64,000 bases of DNA from JBPRGG01 sp051418075 (GCA_051418075.1 JBPRGG010000087.1:62001-126000), one strand, 5' to 3'. Positions 54,264 to 63,468 are shown, counted from the stretch's first letter. The notes: generated from the sequence alone by a model not told the origin. A program made the numbers and translations.

Positions 54264-55730
54264 TTAATTTTTTTTAGCGCCCTGATCCACCCAGTCAGCT
54301 ATCAGTTTTTTCTCCTGCTCAGTCAAAGTTCCTGTTGTAGGCATATAACCGGTCTGGGTGTACTCTTTGATCAGATCGGCATATTCTTTTACACCCTCGT
54401 AGGTGGTCAGGTCGGAGTAGTTGGAACTTGAATTATGACATCCTGGGGTGTTACAATTTACTGTCAGGATGGGCTTTATGTCTTCCGCATAACTTACTAT
54501 GCCAATAACCTCATCCTTATATGTTGCTTCTAGCTGAATATCCTGAGCCGGCATGGTGACAGTGGTAGAGGATTCATCCACATCAGCCAGATAGTTACTA
54601 TCCCCGATCCAGACATCGAATGATTTGCCGGCAGAGGCAGGATCAGCAGTAATATTTACCTGAGCCCCCTCCTGGTAATCTCCTGATCCTGAACCATTGA
54701 CCACTGTTAACAAATAAGTGTCGGTAGTTTCTTCATATGAAGCAGTAATTTCAACTGAGCTGGCAGGCATGATCAAGGTAGTACTAGCCTGGTTTTTTTG
54801 GGAGAGGTACTGAACATCGCCAGTCCAGGATATAAATTTTTTACCGGATAGGGTATTGGCTGTTACGTTTACTACTTCATTATAAAAGTAATTTCCTGAA
54901 CCGGCACCTTGATTGACGGTCAGCACAAAAACACTGTTTTTGTAAACAGCTTCTACCGTAATATCCTTTTCAGGAATGGTAATCACTGTCTCAGCAGCCA
55001 TTATATCAGCAATAGTTTGTATATCTCCGGTCCATTGATCAAACTCCATTCCTGTTTCAGGTTGATCAGCTTGTATAGGAATTTGTTCACTGATTTTGTA
55101 TTCTCCTGAGCCTGAGCCATTTTTTACTGTTAGGGTTTTAATACTATCAATGGCAAAAATGGCAATACTATCTCCAAAATGAAGTTCCTGGTTGGTTGAA
55201 GCTAAAGTAAGTTTGATGATGTGCTTACCTTCATCTACCTCAAAGCTAATAGCGCCAGTTTCGAAAACTTCATTGATTTTTTCTCCATCCAGGTATTGAT
55301 AAATTCGGTTTCCATTGGGTTGGAGAGTAAAATTTTCAAGCAGATATTTTACTTCAAAAATGAGATTGGTATTGGCATTGTTTTCCGGAGAGGTAATAAT
55401 TATAATGGGATCCTCACCTACATTAACCTCTGCACTTCCTTTGCAACCTTTCTCATCTACCACATAAATGGTATAATCACCCGGAGCCAATCGAGTGAAT
55501 TTATTCAGTTGCTGGTATAGCGTGTCATTTTTACTGAATTCATAGTTTCCCATACCTCCTTCAGCTGTCACTTCCACCATACCGTTTTCCTGATTGTGAG
55601 CAGCATTTTTAACCTGAACAATGGTAATGGTGGGCAATTCTGTACATTCATTTTCCGGACTTTCATCCTCATTACAGGCAGCCAGGAAAGTCATGAACAG
55701 AAGATGAAATATCAATCTGTTTGTATTCAT
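54264..55730 (-). CDS. multidomain lipoprotein: SprB-like repeat, InlB-like repeats, CX4CH cytochrome
   Basis: This 488-residue lipoprotein has lipobox LAAC (C19). The domain order is: SprB-like repeat (about 34-105; GGMGNYEFSKNDTLYQQLNK, LAPGDYTIYVVDEKGC); an Ig-like region (about 108-195); three divergent InlB-type repeats (about 196-405; each GSGSGxY...W.GD...MP...TY); and a C-terminal cytochrome domain with CNTPGCH (Cys426, Cys431, His432), GYMPTTG and WVDQGAKKN. It is therefore a surface or periplasmic lipoprotein that displays a heme at the end of a repeat stalk. It heads the five-gene run down to 51792. Confidence 0.85.
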   Translation of the reverse strand: MNTNRLIFHLLFMTFLAACNEDESPENECTELPTITIVQVKNAAHNQENGMVEVTAEGGMGNYEFSKNDTLYQQLNKFTRLAPGDYTIYVVDEKGCKGSAEVNVGEDPIIIITSPENNANTNLIFEVKYLLENFTLQPNGNRIYQYLDGEKINEVFETGAISFEVDEGKHIIKLTLASTNQELHFGDSIAIFAIDSIKTLTVKNGSGSGEYKISEQIPIQADQPETGMEFDQWTGDIQTIADIMAAETVITIPEKDITVEAVYKNSVFVLTVNQGAGSGNYFYNEVVNVTANTLSGKKFISWTGDVQYLSQKNQASTTLIMPASSVEITASYEETTDTYLLTVVNGSGSGDYQEGAQVNITADPASAGKSFDVWIGDSNYLADVDESSTTVTMPAQDIQLEATYKDEVIGIVSYAEDIKPILTVNCNTPGCHNSSSNYSDLTTYEGVKEYADLIKEYTQTGYMPTTGTLTEQEKKLIADWVDQGAKKN

Positions 55731-55801
55731 AACTTTTACAATAAAAAATCCAACAAAGGGTGTTCAGGTTACTATAAGTCGAGCCAAAGGCTGAATCAAG
55801 C

Positions 55802-55831
55802 AAGTCCATCTGAAATTAATCAGACGGACTT
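55802..55831 (-). terminator. hairpin after the 365-aa repeat lipoprotein gene
   Basis: AAGTCCATCTGA (55802-55813) and TCAGACGGACTT (55820-55831) form a 12-bp stem with one mismatch and a 6-nt loop. It lies in the 127-bp gap after the 365-aa gene stop and before the 488-aa gene start. There is no T-run, so partial termination or RNA processing is possible. Confidence 0.5.
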
Positions 55832-55857
55832 AGCATGAAATAGAATCTTTTGTTGAG

Positions 55858-56955
55858 CTATTCCGGAATTAATTCCAGCTTAAATTCGGCATTCGGTTTG
55901 CCATCGATATTATTTTCTACCACCCACATCAACACCATTTCCTTCTTGGTAATAGATTCAATCTGAGCTGTTGACTGGCTGTCTCCTTCATCAAATAAAA
56001 TGACGGTAGGGTTGCCCAGATCGTCCACGCTAAAGGTGCCGGAAGCAGATTTGGAACCATAGTTCGGGATAGAACTCAAATTGCCAAAGACTGTGGTGTA
56101 AGTACCTTTTTCATTTTCTGTAAATTCAAAAGTGACCCGGTAGTTACCGTTGGTATTGATGGCCTCAAAACTATCCCCTGATTTTTCATAAAACTGAGCT
56201 TCCTTCCAGGTAACCGGCAAAAACGCTTCGGCTGTCGGTGCAAAATTAGCGGTGACTGTGACATCATTGGCAGGCATGGTAATGGATGTAGTATCTTCAT
56301 TGGTATCGGCAATTTCGCTGCTTCCGGTCCAGTTTAAGAACCCTTGCCCATCTGCCGGCTTATTAGCAGCTATTTCTACTTCTTCACCTTCTTCGTATTC
56401 GCCGCTACCTGCACCATTCTCTACAGTAAGGGTATAGATATCTACATAGGTGGCCGTAACGGTGGTGGCCTGACCAGGCATGGTCAGGGTAGTAGCTGCT
56501 GCTGTTACATCATCTACTGCGTCTACATCGCCTGTCCACGCTTTGAATTTTTTACCGGTTTCAGCGGCATTGGCTTCAATGTTTACGGTTGCACCTTCTT
56601 CGTAATCACCACTGCCGGTTCCATTTTCAACGGTCAGGGTAAAAGTTTCGGAAGTATATGTAGCTGTAATGGTCACATCCCGGTCAGGAATGGTTACAGA
56701 GGTGGAGGCAGCATTTACGTCGGCTACAATATCAGTATCACCCGTCCAGGCTTCAAAAACCTGCCCGTCCGGAGCCTCATTGGCCTGAACATTTATTACT
56801 TCATCTTCTTGATAGGTTCCGCTTCCAGTGCCACTATTTACTGTAAGAGTAAAGGTGGGGTTTTCATCGTCCTTTTTACAGGAAGAGAAGAAAAATACGC
56901 TCGAAACAACCCCAAGCAGAATTATTGTTCTCAAAATTAGTTTAAATTGTTTCAT
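55858..56955 (-). CDS. lipoprotein with three InlB-like (Flg_new_2-type) repeats
   Basis: This 365-residue lipoprotein has lipobox SSC (C26, FFFSSCKKDD). Three clear repeats of about 65 residues occur at 35-100, 105-170 and 174-238; each has TLTVxNGxGSGxYxEG, V.I.A, W.GD....D, a T..MP motif and TVTATY. This is the divergent InlB B-repeat type common in secreted surface proteins. The last ~120 residues are a beta-rich, lipocalin-like domain (YRVTFEFTENEKGTYTT...TFSVDDLGNP). No heme motif is present. It lies 34 bp downstream of the peroxidase-like gene. Confidence 0.85.
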   Translation of the reverse strand: MKQFKLILRTIILLGVVSSVFFFSSCKKDDENPTFTLTVNSGTGSGTYQEDEVINVQANEAPDGQVFEAWTGDTDIVADVNAASTSVTIPDRDVTITATYTSETFTLTVENGTGSGDYEEGATVNIEANAAETGKKFKAWTGDVDAVDDVTAAATTLTMPGQATTVTATYVDIYTLTVENGAGSGEYEEGEEVEIAANKPADGQGFLNWTGSSEIADTNEDTTSITMPANDVTVTANFAPTAEAFLPVTWKEAQFYEKSGDSFEAINTNGNYRVTFEFTENEKGTYTTVFGNLSSIPNYGSKSASGTFSVDDLGNPTVILFDEGDSQSTAQIESITKKEMVLMWVVENNIDGKPNAEFKLELIPE

Positions 56956-56989
56956 AGAATAATTTCGTAAAAGTTAATAAAAAGTTTAT

Positions 56990-58939
56990 TTAGTACTTCC
57001 CACCGATACTCCTGGTATTTAAGGCCAGGCTATCTGGAAAAACTGGCAACCTGGATGGAACCTTGGTCAGTCCAGTGGTATCATTTAATGATTTCATAAA
57101 TGCAATCAGGCTTTCTTTTTCATAGGATGTTAAATTTAACGGATCAGGCGGTAAAGTCTGATTGGGTACATCGATGCCCAAACCGATTCCTCCTCCTTTG
57201 TCGTAGAAGTCCACTACTTCTTCCAGCGACTGGTAAACACCATTGTGCATATAAGGCGCTGTAAACTCGATATTCCTGACTGTCATGGTTTTGAATGAGT
57301 GCTTGTAGATGTCTGCTCTTTGCGTGACATTACCCCTGTTACGACCCAGATCCGGATCTATTTCAGGAGCTAAGGTATCGGTAGAAGCAGGCACTCCCAA
57401 TACTTCTGTTTCATTATCACGATAAAGCGGCGGTACTAAACCATTGAATGTCGGCGCAAAATGACAGGTGCCACAAGCCGCTTTTCCCATAAACAAATTA
57501 AAGCCATCTTTTACCTGTTGATCGATGTGTACTTTTTCTCCCCGCACATAGCGGTCAAATTCAGAATCAAGGGCAGTCAAAGATGACACATAAGCCGTTA
57601 TGGAAGCTGAAATGGTGTATTTATTGATCAGCTTATCTTCTTCCATATAAGGAAAGACCTGGCGAAATCTCTGCTGGTATTCCTGGCTGGACAATAATTT
57701 ATCAATGATTTCGATATAGGTTGTATTCAGCTCTTTGTGGTCGAAAACCACATGGTCGATTTGATTTTCGAGATCTCCCTTGCGTAAATCATAAAAAAAC
57801 TGGTCAGAATAGACAGCATTGATCAAAGTGGGTGCGTTTCGTTGCACCGTTCCTTTGAAATCCATGGCCAGGCTTTTTGCCATTCCATCTGTAAAAGCTA
57901 ACTTAGGATTGTGGCAGGATGCACAGGATCGCTGGTTGTTTTTGGATAGGACAGGGTCAAAAAATAAAAGCTGACCCAGTTCAATCATTTCCGGCTGTTG
58001 TAATTCTTCACCGGGGACCATAGTGTAAAAGTAGGGATTAATAAAATCCTGATCAAACAGGTTGTCAGCAAAGTAGTTTAAGGAAAACTTGGTATAGCGG
58101 GGATTGGTTTCGTACATGGTTTCTACACCTAACGCGGTATGCACCTGCAAAATCTTATCATATAAAGGATTGACGTAAGCGGTAAGAAATTGCAAGCGGT
58201 CAAATGAATCAAAATCCGGATGCTCTTTAATAAATTGAATGGCATTTTGATAGGTATCGACCACTTCAGCTCCCAGCTGCTTATCTTTTTGATTTAATAA
58301 AGCCTGATAGGCTCCAAACTCCCTGTTTAACTGGCTCAGTGAAGTCATTGCTTCATCTAAAGATAACAAGGCAGCTGGCGAATCAAATCCTGTTACACCT
58401 AAGGTAAAAATCCGGATAAGCTGCAGGCGGCTGGCTTCAAAAAACTGCCGATGATTCAAAGGAACCACCTTCATTCGTCTGGAAGCTTCACGGGTACGCT
58501 CATTAAACTGACGGGATAGGTCAAGTAATTTGGCTCTGTTTTCCCCGTACGTTCCTGTATACAAAAGCTCTTCCATAATTTGCAACCCCTTGGGTTCGAT
58601 TACACTGATCGAGGATGCATTTCTCTCCAATTTGGGTAAGGGAGCCCCGTGCAGGTAATCATTGACAAATTCCTGATCCAGATACGCCATCCAGTGTTCA
58701 ACTTTCTTAAAGCTTTGCCTTAAATCATTGAAGGCAGTGGTCAGTGTACTGTCAAATTCAGGTTTTTTTTGAAGCAGGTGGTAAAATGCATCTGCATCTA
58801 GCTTAAGCTGATCCAAATTGTTATGGAAATCATTTTCAATAAAACTCATCGGACCTTCATCAGGACTGGTAGATCGAAAGGAGGAAATCATTACCAACAG
58901 TCCTGCCACACCACCTATTATTAAAATGATTTTATTCAT
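56990..58939 (-). CDS. MauG/CcpA-type di-heme peroxidase with long helical N-terminal domain
   Basis: This 649-residue exported protein has a signal peptide or anchor (IIGGVAGLLVMISSF). The C-terminal ~345 residues are a cytochrome c peroxidase/MauG domain with two heme motifs, CASCH at 339-343 and CGTCH at 489-493. It also has GQLLFFDPVLSKNNQ and the late motif TVRNIEFTAPYMHNGVY, with its Met and His ligands. The first ~300 residues form an extra helical domain (HWMAYLDQEF, PLNHRQFFEASRLQLIRIF), absent from ordinary bacterial peroxidases and imelysin-like in feel. It would reduce peroxide or oxidise a protein or metal partner. It is followed at 34 bp by the repeat lipoprotein. Confidence 0.9.
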   Translation of the reverse strand: MNKIILIIGGVAGLLVMISSFRSTSPDEGPMSFIENDFHNNLDQLKLDADAFYHLLQKKPEFDSTLTTAFNDLRQSFKKVEHWMAYLDQEFVNDYLHGAPLPKLERNASSISVIEPKGLQIMEELLYTGTYGENRAKLLDLSRQFNERTREASRRMKVVPLNHRQFFEASRLQLIRIFTLGVTGFDSPAALLSLDEAMTSLSQLNREFGAYQALLNQKDKQLGAEVVDTYQNAIQFIKEHPDFDSFDRLQFLTAYVNPLYDKILQVHTALGVETMYETNPRYTKFSLNYFADNLFDQDFINPYFYTMVPGEELQQPEMIELGQLLFFDPVLSKNNQRSCASCHNPKLAFTDGMAKSLAMDFKGTVQRNAPTLINAVYSDQFFYDLRKGDLENQIDHVVFDHKELNTTYIEIIDKLLSSQEYQQRFRQVFPYMEEDKLINKYTISASITAYVSSLTALDSEFDRYVRGEKVHIDQQVKDGFNLFMGKAACGTCHFAPTFNGLVPPLYRDNETEVLGVPASTDTLAPEIDPDLGRNRGNVTQRADIYKHSFKTMTVRNIEFTAPYMHNGVYQSLEEVVDFYDKGGGIGLGIDVPNQTLPPDPLNLTSYEKESLIAFMKSLNDTTGLTKVPSRLPVFPDSLALNTRSIGGKY

Positions 58940-58980
58940 TATCTACAGAAGTAAAGTATGATTTTATGATATGAAGAAAA

Positions 58981-59009
58981 TGATTAGGCTGTAAAAAACA
59001 GCCTAATCA
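58981..59009 (-). terminator. hairpin between phoX and the peroxidase gene
   Basis: TGATTAGGCTGT (58981-58992) pairs perfectly with ACAGCCTAATCA (58998-59009) with a 5-nt loop. It lies 14 bp past the phoX stop on the minus strand and is followed by TTTTCTTC, so it is a probable terminator or attenuator before the peroxidase gene. Confidence 0.72.
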
Positions 59010-59023
59010 ATGTATAATCTTGT

Positions 59024-60934
59024 TTATTGGATAGAGACTTTACCTGAGAAGCCTTTGTTGGTTTTTAACAGGTAAACACCTTTTTTCAAATCATCTACCC
59101 GAAGTGAAGAAACCTGACGGGCTACTCTTATTCTTTTACCCATAGCATCGTACAATGCTACATCCACCACTTCATTGAAATTAAGTGTTCGGGAAACAGG
59201 GTTAGGATAGATGGTGAAATTTTTTGAATTCAACGCTTCTTCTTTTAATTCAGTAACTTCATCAATGGCTGACACGGCAAAATCCCAGCCTGTAATAGCG
59301 TAAGTTAATGAATTGTTGAAAGGATAGTTATTTACATCTTCGCTGGAATTGGGATGCTGAGAGTTAGCAAAAACTGTTTTTCCATCCGGAGTGGCTATAG
59401 GACCAGTCACTTCTGCACCCTGAGGTATCACAGATATTCGGATCAGATCGTCTACCGTAGGATCAGCAATGCTCATATCCAGCAGGAATAATTCACAGGT
59501 CCTGTTACTGATTCCGGCTGGTACCCTACCATTGGAAGTACCATTCAGGTCTTCGGCAATGATCATAAAAGTTTTACCTTCTACTTTCAGGTAGGACAAA
59601 CCATCAGGATTACCTAAATGCTTGTCAGGATAAGCAGCCATGTCCGGAGATTCTGGATAGTAAGGACCACCATTCAGGTACACATCTACCATATCAGTAG
59701 CAGGGTCATAAACTAATACACGGCCATAATAGTCATTGAACTGACCATTTGTAACCATATCAAGGATCTCCTGATCAGGTTTGTCATCAGAAATGCCTAA
59801 TACTTCTCTAACGGCACTTACAATATGAGGGCTCACTTGTCCACCTAATGCTAATTCATCCCCCCATCTGGTATTACCACCTCTGACAATATTGTCTCGT
59901 GCAGTTTCGGTCATGTAGATTTTTCCATCGATTTGAGTGGCCCATTCCAATCGGTTGAACATGGATGCACCTCTGGAGTAAGCACTGTCCTGGATATACA
60001 ACATTTCATCCAGGCTGCCATTATTCATTTCTATCCAGTTGCCCATATCTCCACCGTCATGCTTGTATACATATAATGTACCTTTAGTGAAATCACCGGC
60101 TTCATCAGCCACAAATTTAGAGAATAGACCAGGTGTGTTATCTTCAGTCAGGTAAACAATTTTGTTATCATCCATAAAAGCGCCACCTTCATAAGCCTGA
60201 CGTCCCCAGTTGTACTGTTTTCTCAAAGCTACGGCTTGCTTAGGATCGATTTCTACCATCCAGTTTTTGTTCTGGTATTTTTTGATGGTTTCATCTTTAA
60301 ATAAGGGATCCACTACCGGTGTTATAGTCTGGCCATTGGCTGTTCCTACACCGATGGTAAAGTCGGAAGTATCACGGTCTACAATACCATCGTTACCAGA
60401 TACCCACCACTCTTCCGCAGTCCATATTCTACCTTCAGGACTTACAATTCCACCGCAGTTCATACCTGTTTCACCTACAGTGTTTACAAAGTCTACGTTA
60501 AAGAACTTTCCGCTTCTTCCATCATTCAAAGTTTGATCTACGATTTCGATCTCATCGGTCAAGGAATTTCTTTTCACTTTAAAAACAGTCATTCCTCCAC
60601 CGTCACCAATGGAGTCATTCATTTCTTTCATTTCGTGGTTTACAGAAATCCAACCCAAATCATCACTCTCAGTATCAGGAGTAAACCCGATAAAATCATG
60701 CCATTGCTTGGCAATAGCTTCACCAGCTTCGTTACCATAAGTAGGAGTAGTTTGTACTTTATCTACACCTCCTACAAATAAAACCTGAAATTTAAGTGGT
60801 GATGGTGGCATCATTACTTCATTGGGAAGAAAGTCGACGTCTTTAGGGTCAACCTCTACATCAAACATAAACTGGCTGTATCCAGCTAATGACAATGACA
60901 GCATAAAAAATAGCGAAAGATAAATTTTTTTCAT
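59024..60934 (-). CDS. PhoX-family protein with T9SS C-terminal sorting domain
   Basis: This 636-residue secreted protein has signal peptide MKKIYLSLFFMLSLSLAGYSQ. The main domain is of the PhoX/DUF839 type (WISVNHEMKEMND, MNCGGIVSPEGRIWTAEEWW and the acidic calcium-rich-looking segments DPATDMVDVYLNGGPYYP and DPTVDDLIRIS). PhoX proteins are calcium/iron-dependent alkaline phosphatases. The C-terminal ~75 residues are a type IX secretion sorting domain: NFTIYPNPVSRTLNF...ALYDAMGKRI...LKKGVYLLKT...GKVSIQ. It is thus exported across the outer membrane by T9SS. It is first in the heme/surface gene block, separated from the peroxidase by a hairpin. Confidence 0.9.
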   Translation of the reverse strand: MKKIYLSLFFMLSLSLAGYSQFMFDVEVDPKDVDFLPNEVMMPPSPLKFQVLFVGGVDKVQTTPTYGNEAGEAIAKQWHDFIGFTPDTESDDLGWISVNHEMKEMNDSIGDGGGMTVFKVKRNSLTDEIEIVDQTLNDGRSGKFFNVDFVNTVGETGMNCGGIVSPEGRIWTAEEWWVSGNDGIVDRDTSDFTIGVGTANGQTITPVVDPLFKDETIKKYQNKNWMVEIDPKQAVALRKQYNWGRQAYEGGAFMDDNKIVYLTEDNTPGLFSKFVADEAGDFTKGTLYVYKHDGGDMGNWIEMNNGSLDEMLYIQDSAYSRGASMFNRLEWATQIDGKIYMTETARDNIVRGGNTRWGDELALGGQVSPHIVSAVREVLGISDDKPDQEILDMVTNGQFNDYYGRVLVYDPATDMVDVYLNGGPYYPESPDMAAYPDKHLGNPDGLSYLKVEGKTFMIIAEDLNGTSNGRVPAGISNRTCELFLLDMSIADPTVDDLIRISVIPQGAEVTGPIATPDGKTVFANSQHPNSSEDVNNYPFNNSLTYAITGWDFAVSAIDEVTELKEEALNSKNFTIYPNPVSRTLNFNEVVDVALYDAMGKRIRVARQVSSLRVDDLKKGVYLLKTNKGFSGKVSIQ

Positions 60935-61362
60935 AGGTAAATATTTTTGTTTTTAGGTAAAAATTAATCTCCTCAAAGCTATGATAGTAATATTACCTTT
61001 AAATTAAGCTGGGTTGATGAAATGTTTAATATTAAAAATAGTCTGTGCGACAAGATTGGCTGAGACTGACATCCTATAATCCGAAAATTTTACATGTAAG
61101 GAAAATGCCAGAAAAATAAGATAATGCCGGCAGAATTTACAATAAGTTTATGGTTTCCACATTGAACTGACACCAAGATGTTTAGATTGAGTTTAAAAAT
61201 GAGCAAAGCAAAACAATATTTGGAATGATATTAAAAACATTAACAGACTTAACTATTTGATAATATAAAATTTATGTTTCCCAAAGATTATCTTTGTATT
61301 AATTGTCTGAATTAGCCTCCTATAATGCTTGTGGTCCTTTTATCTTTGAAGCAAAAAAAGCC
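60935..61362. other. divergent intergenic region
   Basis: This 428-bp AT-rich spacer lies between phoX (minus) and the discoidin-domain gene (plus). No gene was seen. Two exact TAnnTTTG elements on the plus strand are listed separately. Confidence 0.5.
61289..61348 (+). promoter_or_regulatory. two -7 elements before the discoidin gene
   Basis: TATCTTTG occurs at 61289-61296 and again at 61341-61348, both exact matches to TAnnTTTG. The ATG is at 61363. Neither has a TTG at 17-23 bp, so the start point is not certain; the repeat may reflect two alternative promoters. Confidence 0.45.
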
Positions 61363-61870
61363 ATGAAAATCGTCTTTTACTGTATTGCTTTTTGTTTATT
61401 ACCTGTCCTTCTTTTGGGACAAAACCAGAAACTCACTAATCTTGAAGGTACTACTGCCAGGGCAAGTAATGAAGAAATTAATCCGGCACTGGCCATAGAT
61501 GGCAACACTTCTACCCACTGGGAAAGCCAGGGTTTTACCAAAAGGTCCACCCAGGCATGGTTTGAAATTGAATTGCCCCAAGCCTGTTTGGTACGTAAAA
61601 TAAACATCAATTGGAAAGTACCTGCTACCAATTTTAAGCTTTCCTATACTGATAGTTTGGGTAATTGGCAAACAGTAGAATTTGCCCGCAATAATAATAA
61701 ATATGCCAATTCAGTTGTCAACCATTTCGAAGCTACATTTGTCACCAACAAAATCCAGATTAAAATGCTCAGCCGGGTTATGATGTCGGTGTTCACAGGA
61801 GGTGATATTTTTGATGATGAACCGATTGGCTATGCCATTAAGGAAATTGAAGTGCTAGGGGAAATTGTAG
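61363..61870 (+). CDS. exported F5/8-type (discoidin) domain protein
   Basis: This protein has about 176 residues from the ATG at 61363; its stop lies at 61891-61893, and the end is given here at the start of the next gene, so the true CDS runs to 61893. It has signal peptide MKIVFYCIAFCLLPVLLLGQ and one discoidin-like domain (about 25-165): NPALAIDGNTSTHWESQG, QAWFEIELPQACLVRKINI and VNHFEATFVTNKIQIKM. Such domains bind glycans or cell surfaces. The gene overlaps the downstream FG-GAP cytochrome gene by 23 bp, so the two are likely partners. The carbohydrate bound is unknown. Confidence 0.85.
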
Positions 61871-61873
61871 ATG

Positions 61874-63436
61874 ATGAAAATACGATTAATTAATAGCCTC
61901 TATGCAGGATTAACCTTTATTGTTCTTAATTCAGGGTGTAATACTGAAAAGGATAAAAATCAGGCGACTGAAGAAAAAAAAGTTCAGTCAGTGGCAGCAG
62001 AACGCCTGGCAAAAACCTACTGTGCCACCTGTCATTTGTATCCTGAACCCCATCTGCTCGATAAAACCTCCTGGAAAAAATATGTACTACCCCGGATGGG
62101 CTATTTTTGGGGTATTTACCCCCACGATTCGGTCAGACAGGGCTTGATAGAATCCGGTTCAGGGGGACAAATGGTAGAAGCAGCCAAAGTGTTTCCTGAA
62201 AAGGAACTGCTCCCGGAAGAAACCTACTCCAGGATTGTGGATTTTTATCTTGAAAATGCACCGGATCAGTTACCTGACACTACAAACCCTGAAAAAAGCA
62301 TTTTAAGATTATTTGATATACATATCCCCAATTTCAGGATGTCTCCTCCCAGCACCACCATGGTAAGCATTAACCCAGATCAAACTGTATATTTGGGAGA
62401 TGCCCATACTAAAAGTTTTTACCAATTTTCTGCCGGAGCTGATTTACTACAAGCCGCCCGGCTAAAAGAAGGAGCAGTTTGGCTGGAAGCATTACCTGAT
62501 CAATTACTGATCCTGGTGATGGGATCTTTTTCACCCACCGATGATCAATCGGGTTTCCTGATTTCTTTATCTTTGAATGAACAGGGTAAAGCAAAGGTTT
62601 TAATAGATGATCTGCAACGCCCTGTTCATTTTGTAAGAGGGGACCTGGACCAGGATCAACTTCCGGATCTGGTGATCTGTGAATTTGCCAAATGGACCGG
62701 CTCCTTGTCCTGGTGGAAAAACCTGGGCAATGGTTCCTATCAACGTAAGGTATTAAGAAACAAACCCGGTGCCACTAAGTCGTACATCAGAGATCTAAAT
62801 AAGGATGGGTTCCCCGACGTGGTAGCACTGTTTGGGCAGGGTGATGAAGGTATTTTTGCCTTTTACAATGACGGAAAAGGAAATTTCAAAGAAAAAAACC
62901 TACTCAGGTTTTCCCCCAGCCATGGTTCCAGTTATTTTAACTTCTATGATTTTAATGGCGATGGAGCAGATGACATCATTTATACCGCCGGAGATAATGC
63001 AGATTTTCGCCCAGTACTTAAACCCTATCACGGGATCTATATTTTTCAAAATGATGGTCAGAATCAATTTCATCAAACGTTTTTCTACTCCCTTAACGGA
63101 GCCTATGCAGCCTTTCCCGATGATTTTGACCTGGACGGCGATACAGATATAGCGGCTATATCTTTTTTTCCTGATTTCACTCATCACCCTGAGGAAGGTT
63201 TTGTCTGGCTGGAAAACCAGGGTGATTTCACTTTCAAACCCCATCATTTACCCCAACAGGGCTGGGGACGATGGATCGTGATGGACCAGGGAGACATTGA
63301 TTTGGATGGTGATCAGGACCTGGTATTAGGTTCATTAGCCTTTGAAGTAATTTCTCCCCGGAGTGCTGAATTTATGCAGGAATGGGTAAATGCAGGAATT
63401 CCTTATATTTTACTGAAAAACAATACCATACAATAA
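61874..63436 (+). CDS. FG-GAP/VCBS-repeat lipoprotein with an N-terminal cytochrome c motif
   Basis: This protein has about 520 residues (ATG at 61871 or 61874). The signal peptide has a slightly atypical lipobox LNSGC. A short cytochrome-like domain (about 40-125) has heme motif CATCH (Cys50, Cys53, His54) in KTYCATCHLYPEPHLLDK. It is followed by a seven-bladed-type propeller with FG-GAP/VCBS repeats (LNKDGFPDVVALFG, DFNGDGADDIIYT, DLDGDTDIAAISFF, DLDGDQDLVLGS). FG-GAP repeats bind calcium and occur in surface adhesins. It overlaps the discoidin gene, forming a coupled pair. Function is probably surface redox or binding; not known. Confidence 0.85.
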   Translation: MKIRLINSLYAGLTFIVLNSGCNTEKDKNQATEEKKVQSVAAERLAKTYCATCHLYPEPHLLDKTSWKKYVLPRMGYFWGIYPHDSVRQGLIESGSGGQMVEAAKVFPEKELLPEETYSRIVDFYLENAPDQLPDTTNPEKSILRLFDIHIPNFRMSPPSTTMVSINPDQTVYLGDAHTKSFYQFSAGADLLQAARLKEGAVWLEALPDQLLILVMGSFSPTDDQSGFLISLSLNEQGKAKVLIDDLQRPVHFVRGDLDQDQLPDLVICEFAKWTGSLSWWKNLGNGSYQRKVLRNKPGATKSYIRDLNKDGFPDVVALFGQGDEGIFAFYNDGKGNFKEKNLLRFSPSHGSSYFNFYDFNGDGADDIIYTAGDNADFRPVLKPYHGIYIFQNDGQNQFHQTFFYSLNGAYAAFPDDFDLDGDTDIAAISFFPDFTHHPEEGFVWLENQGDFTFKPHHLPQQGWGRWIVMDQGDIDLDGDQDLVLGSLAFEVISPRSAEFMQEWVNAGIPYILLKNNTIQ

Positions 63437-63468
63437 TTAATATCTTCGGGAAATACGTCGCAATAAAC

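Noticed and set aside
56344..56940. Long open frame antisense to the InlB-like repeat gene
   Set aside because: It mirrors the three repeats of the real gene in base composition, and has no promoter or recognisable protein features.
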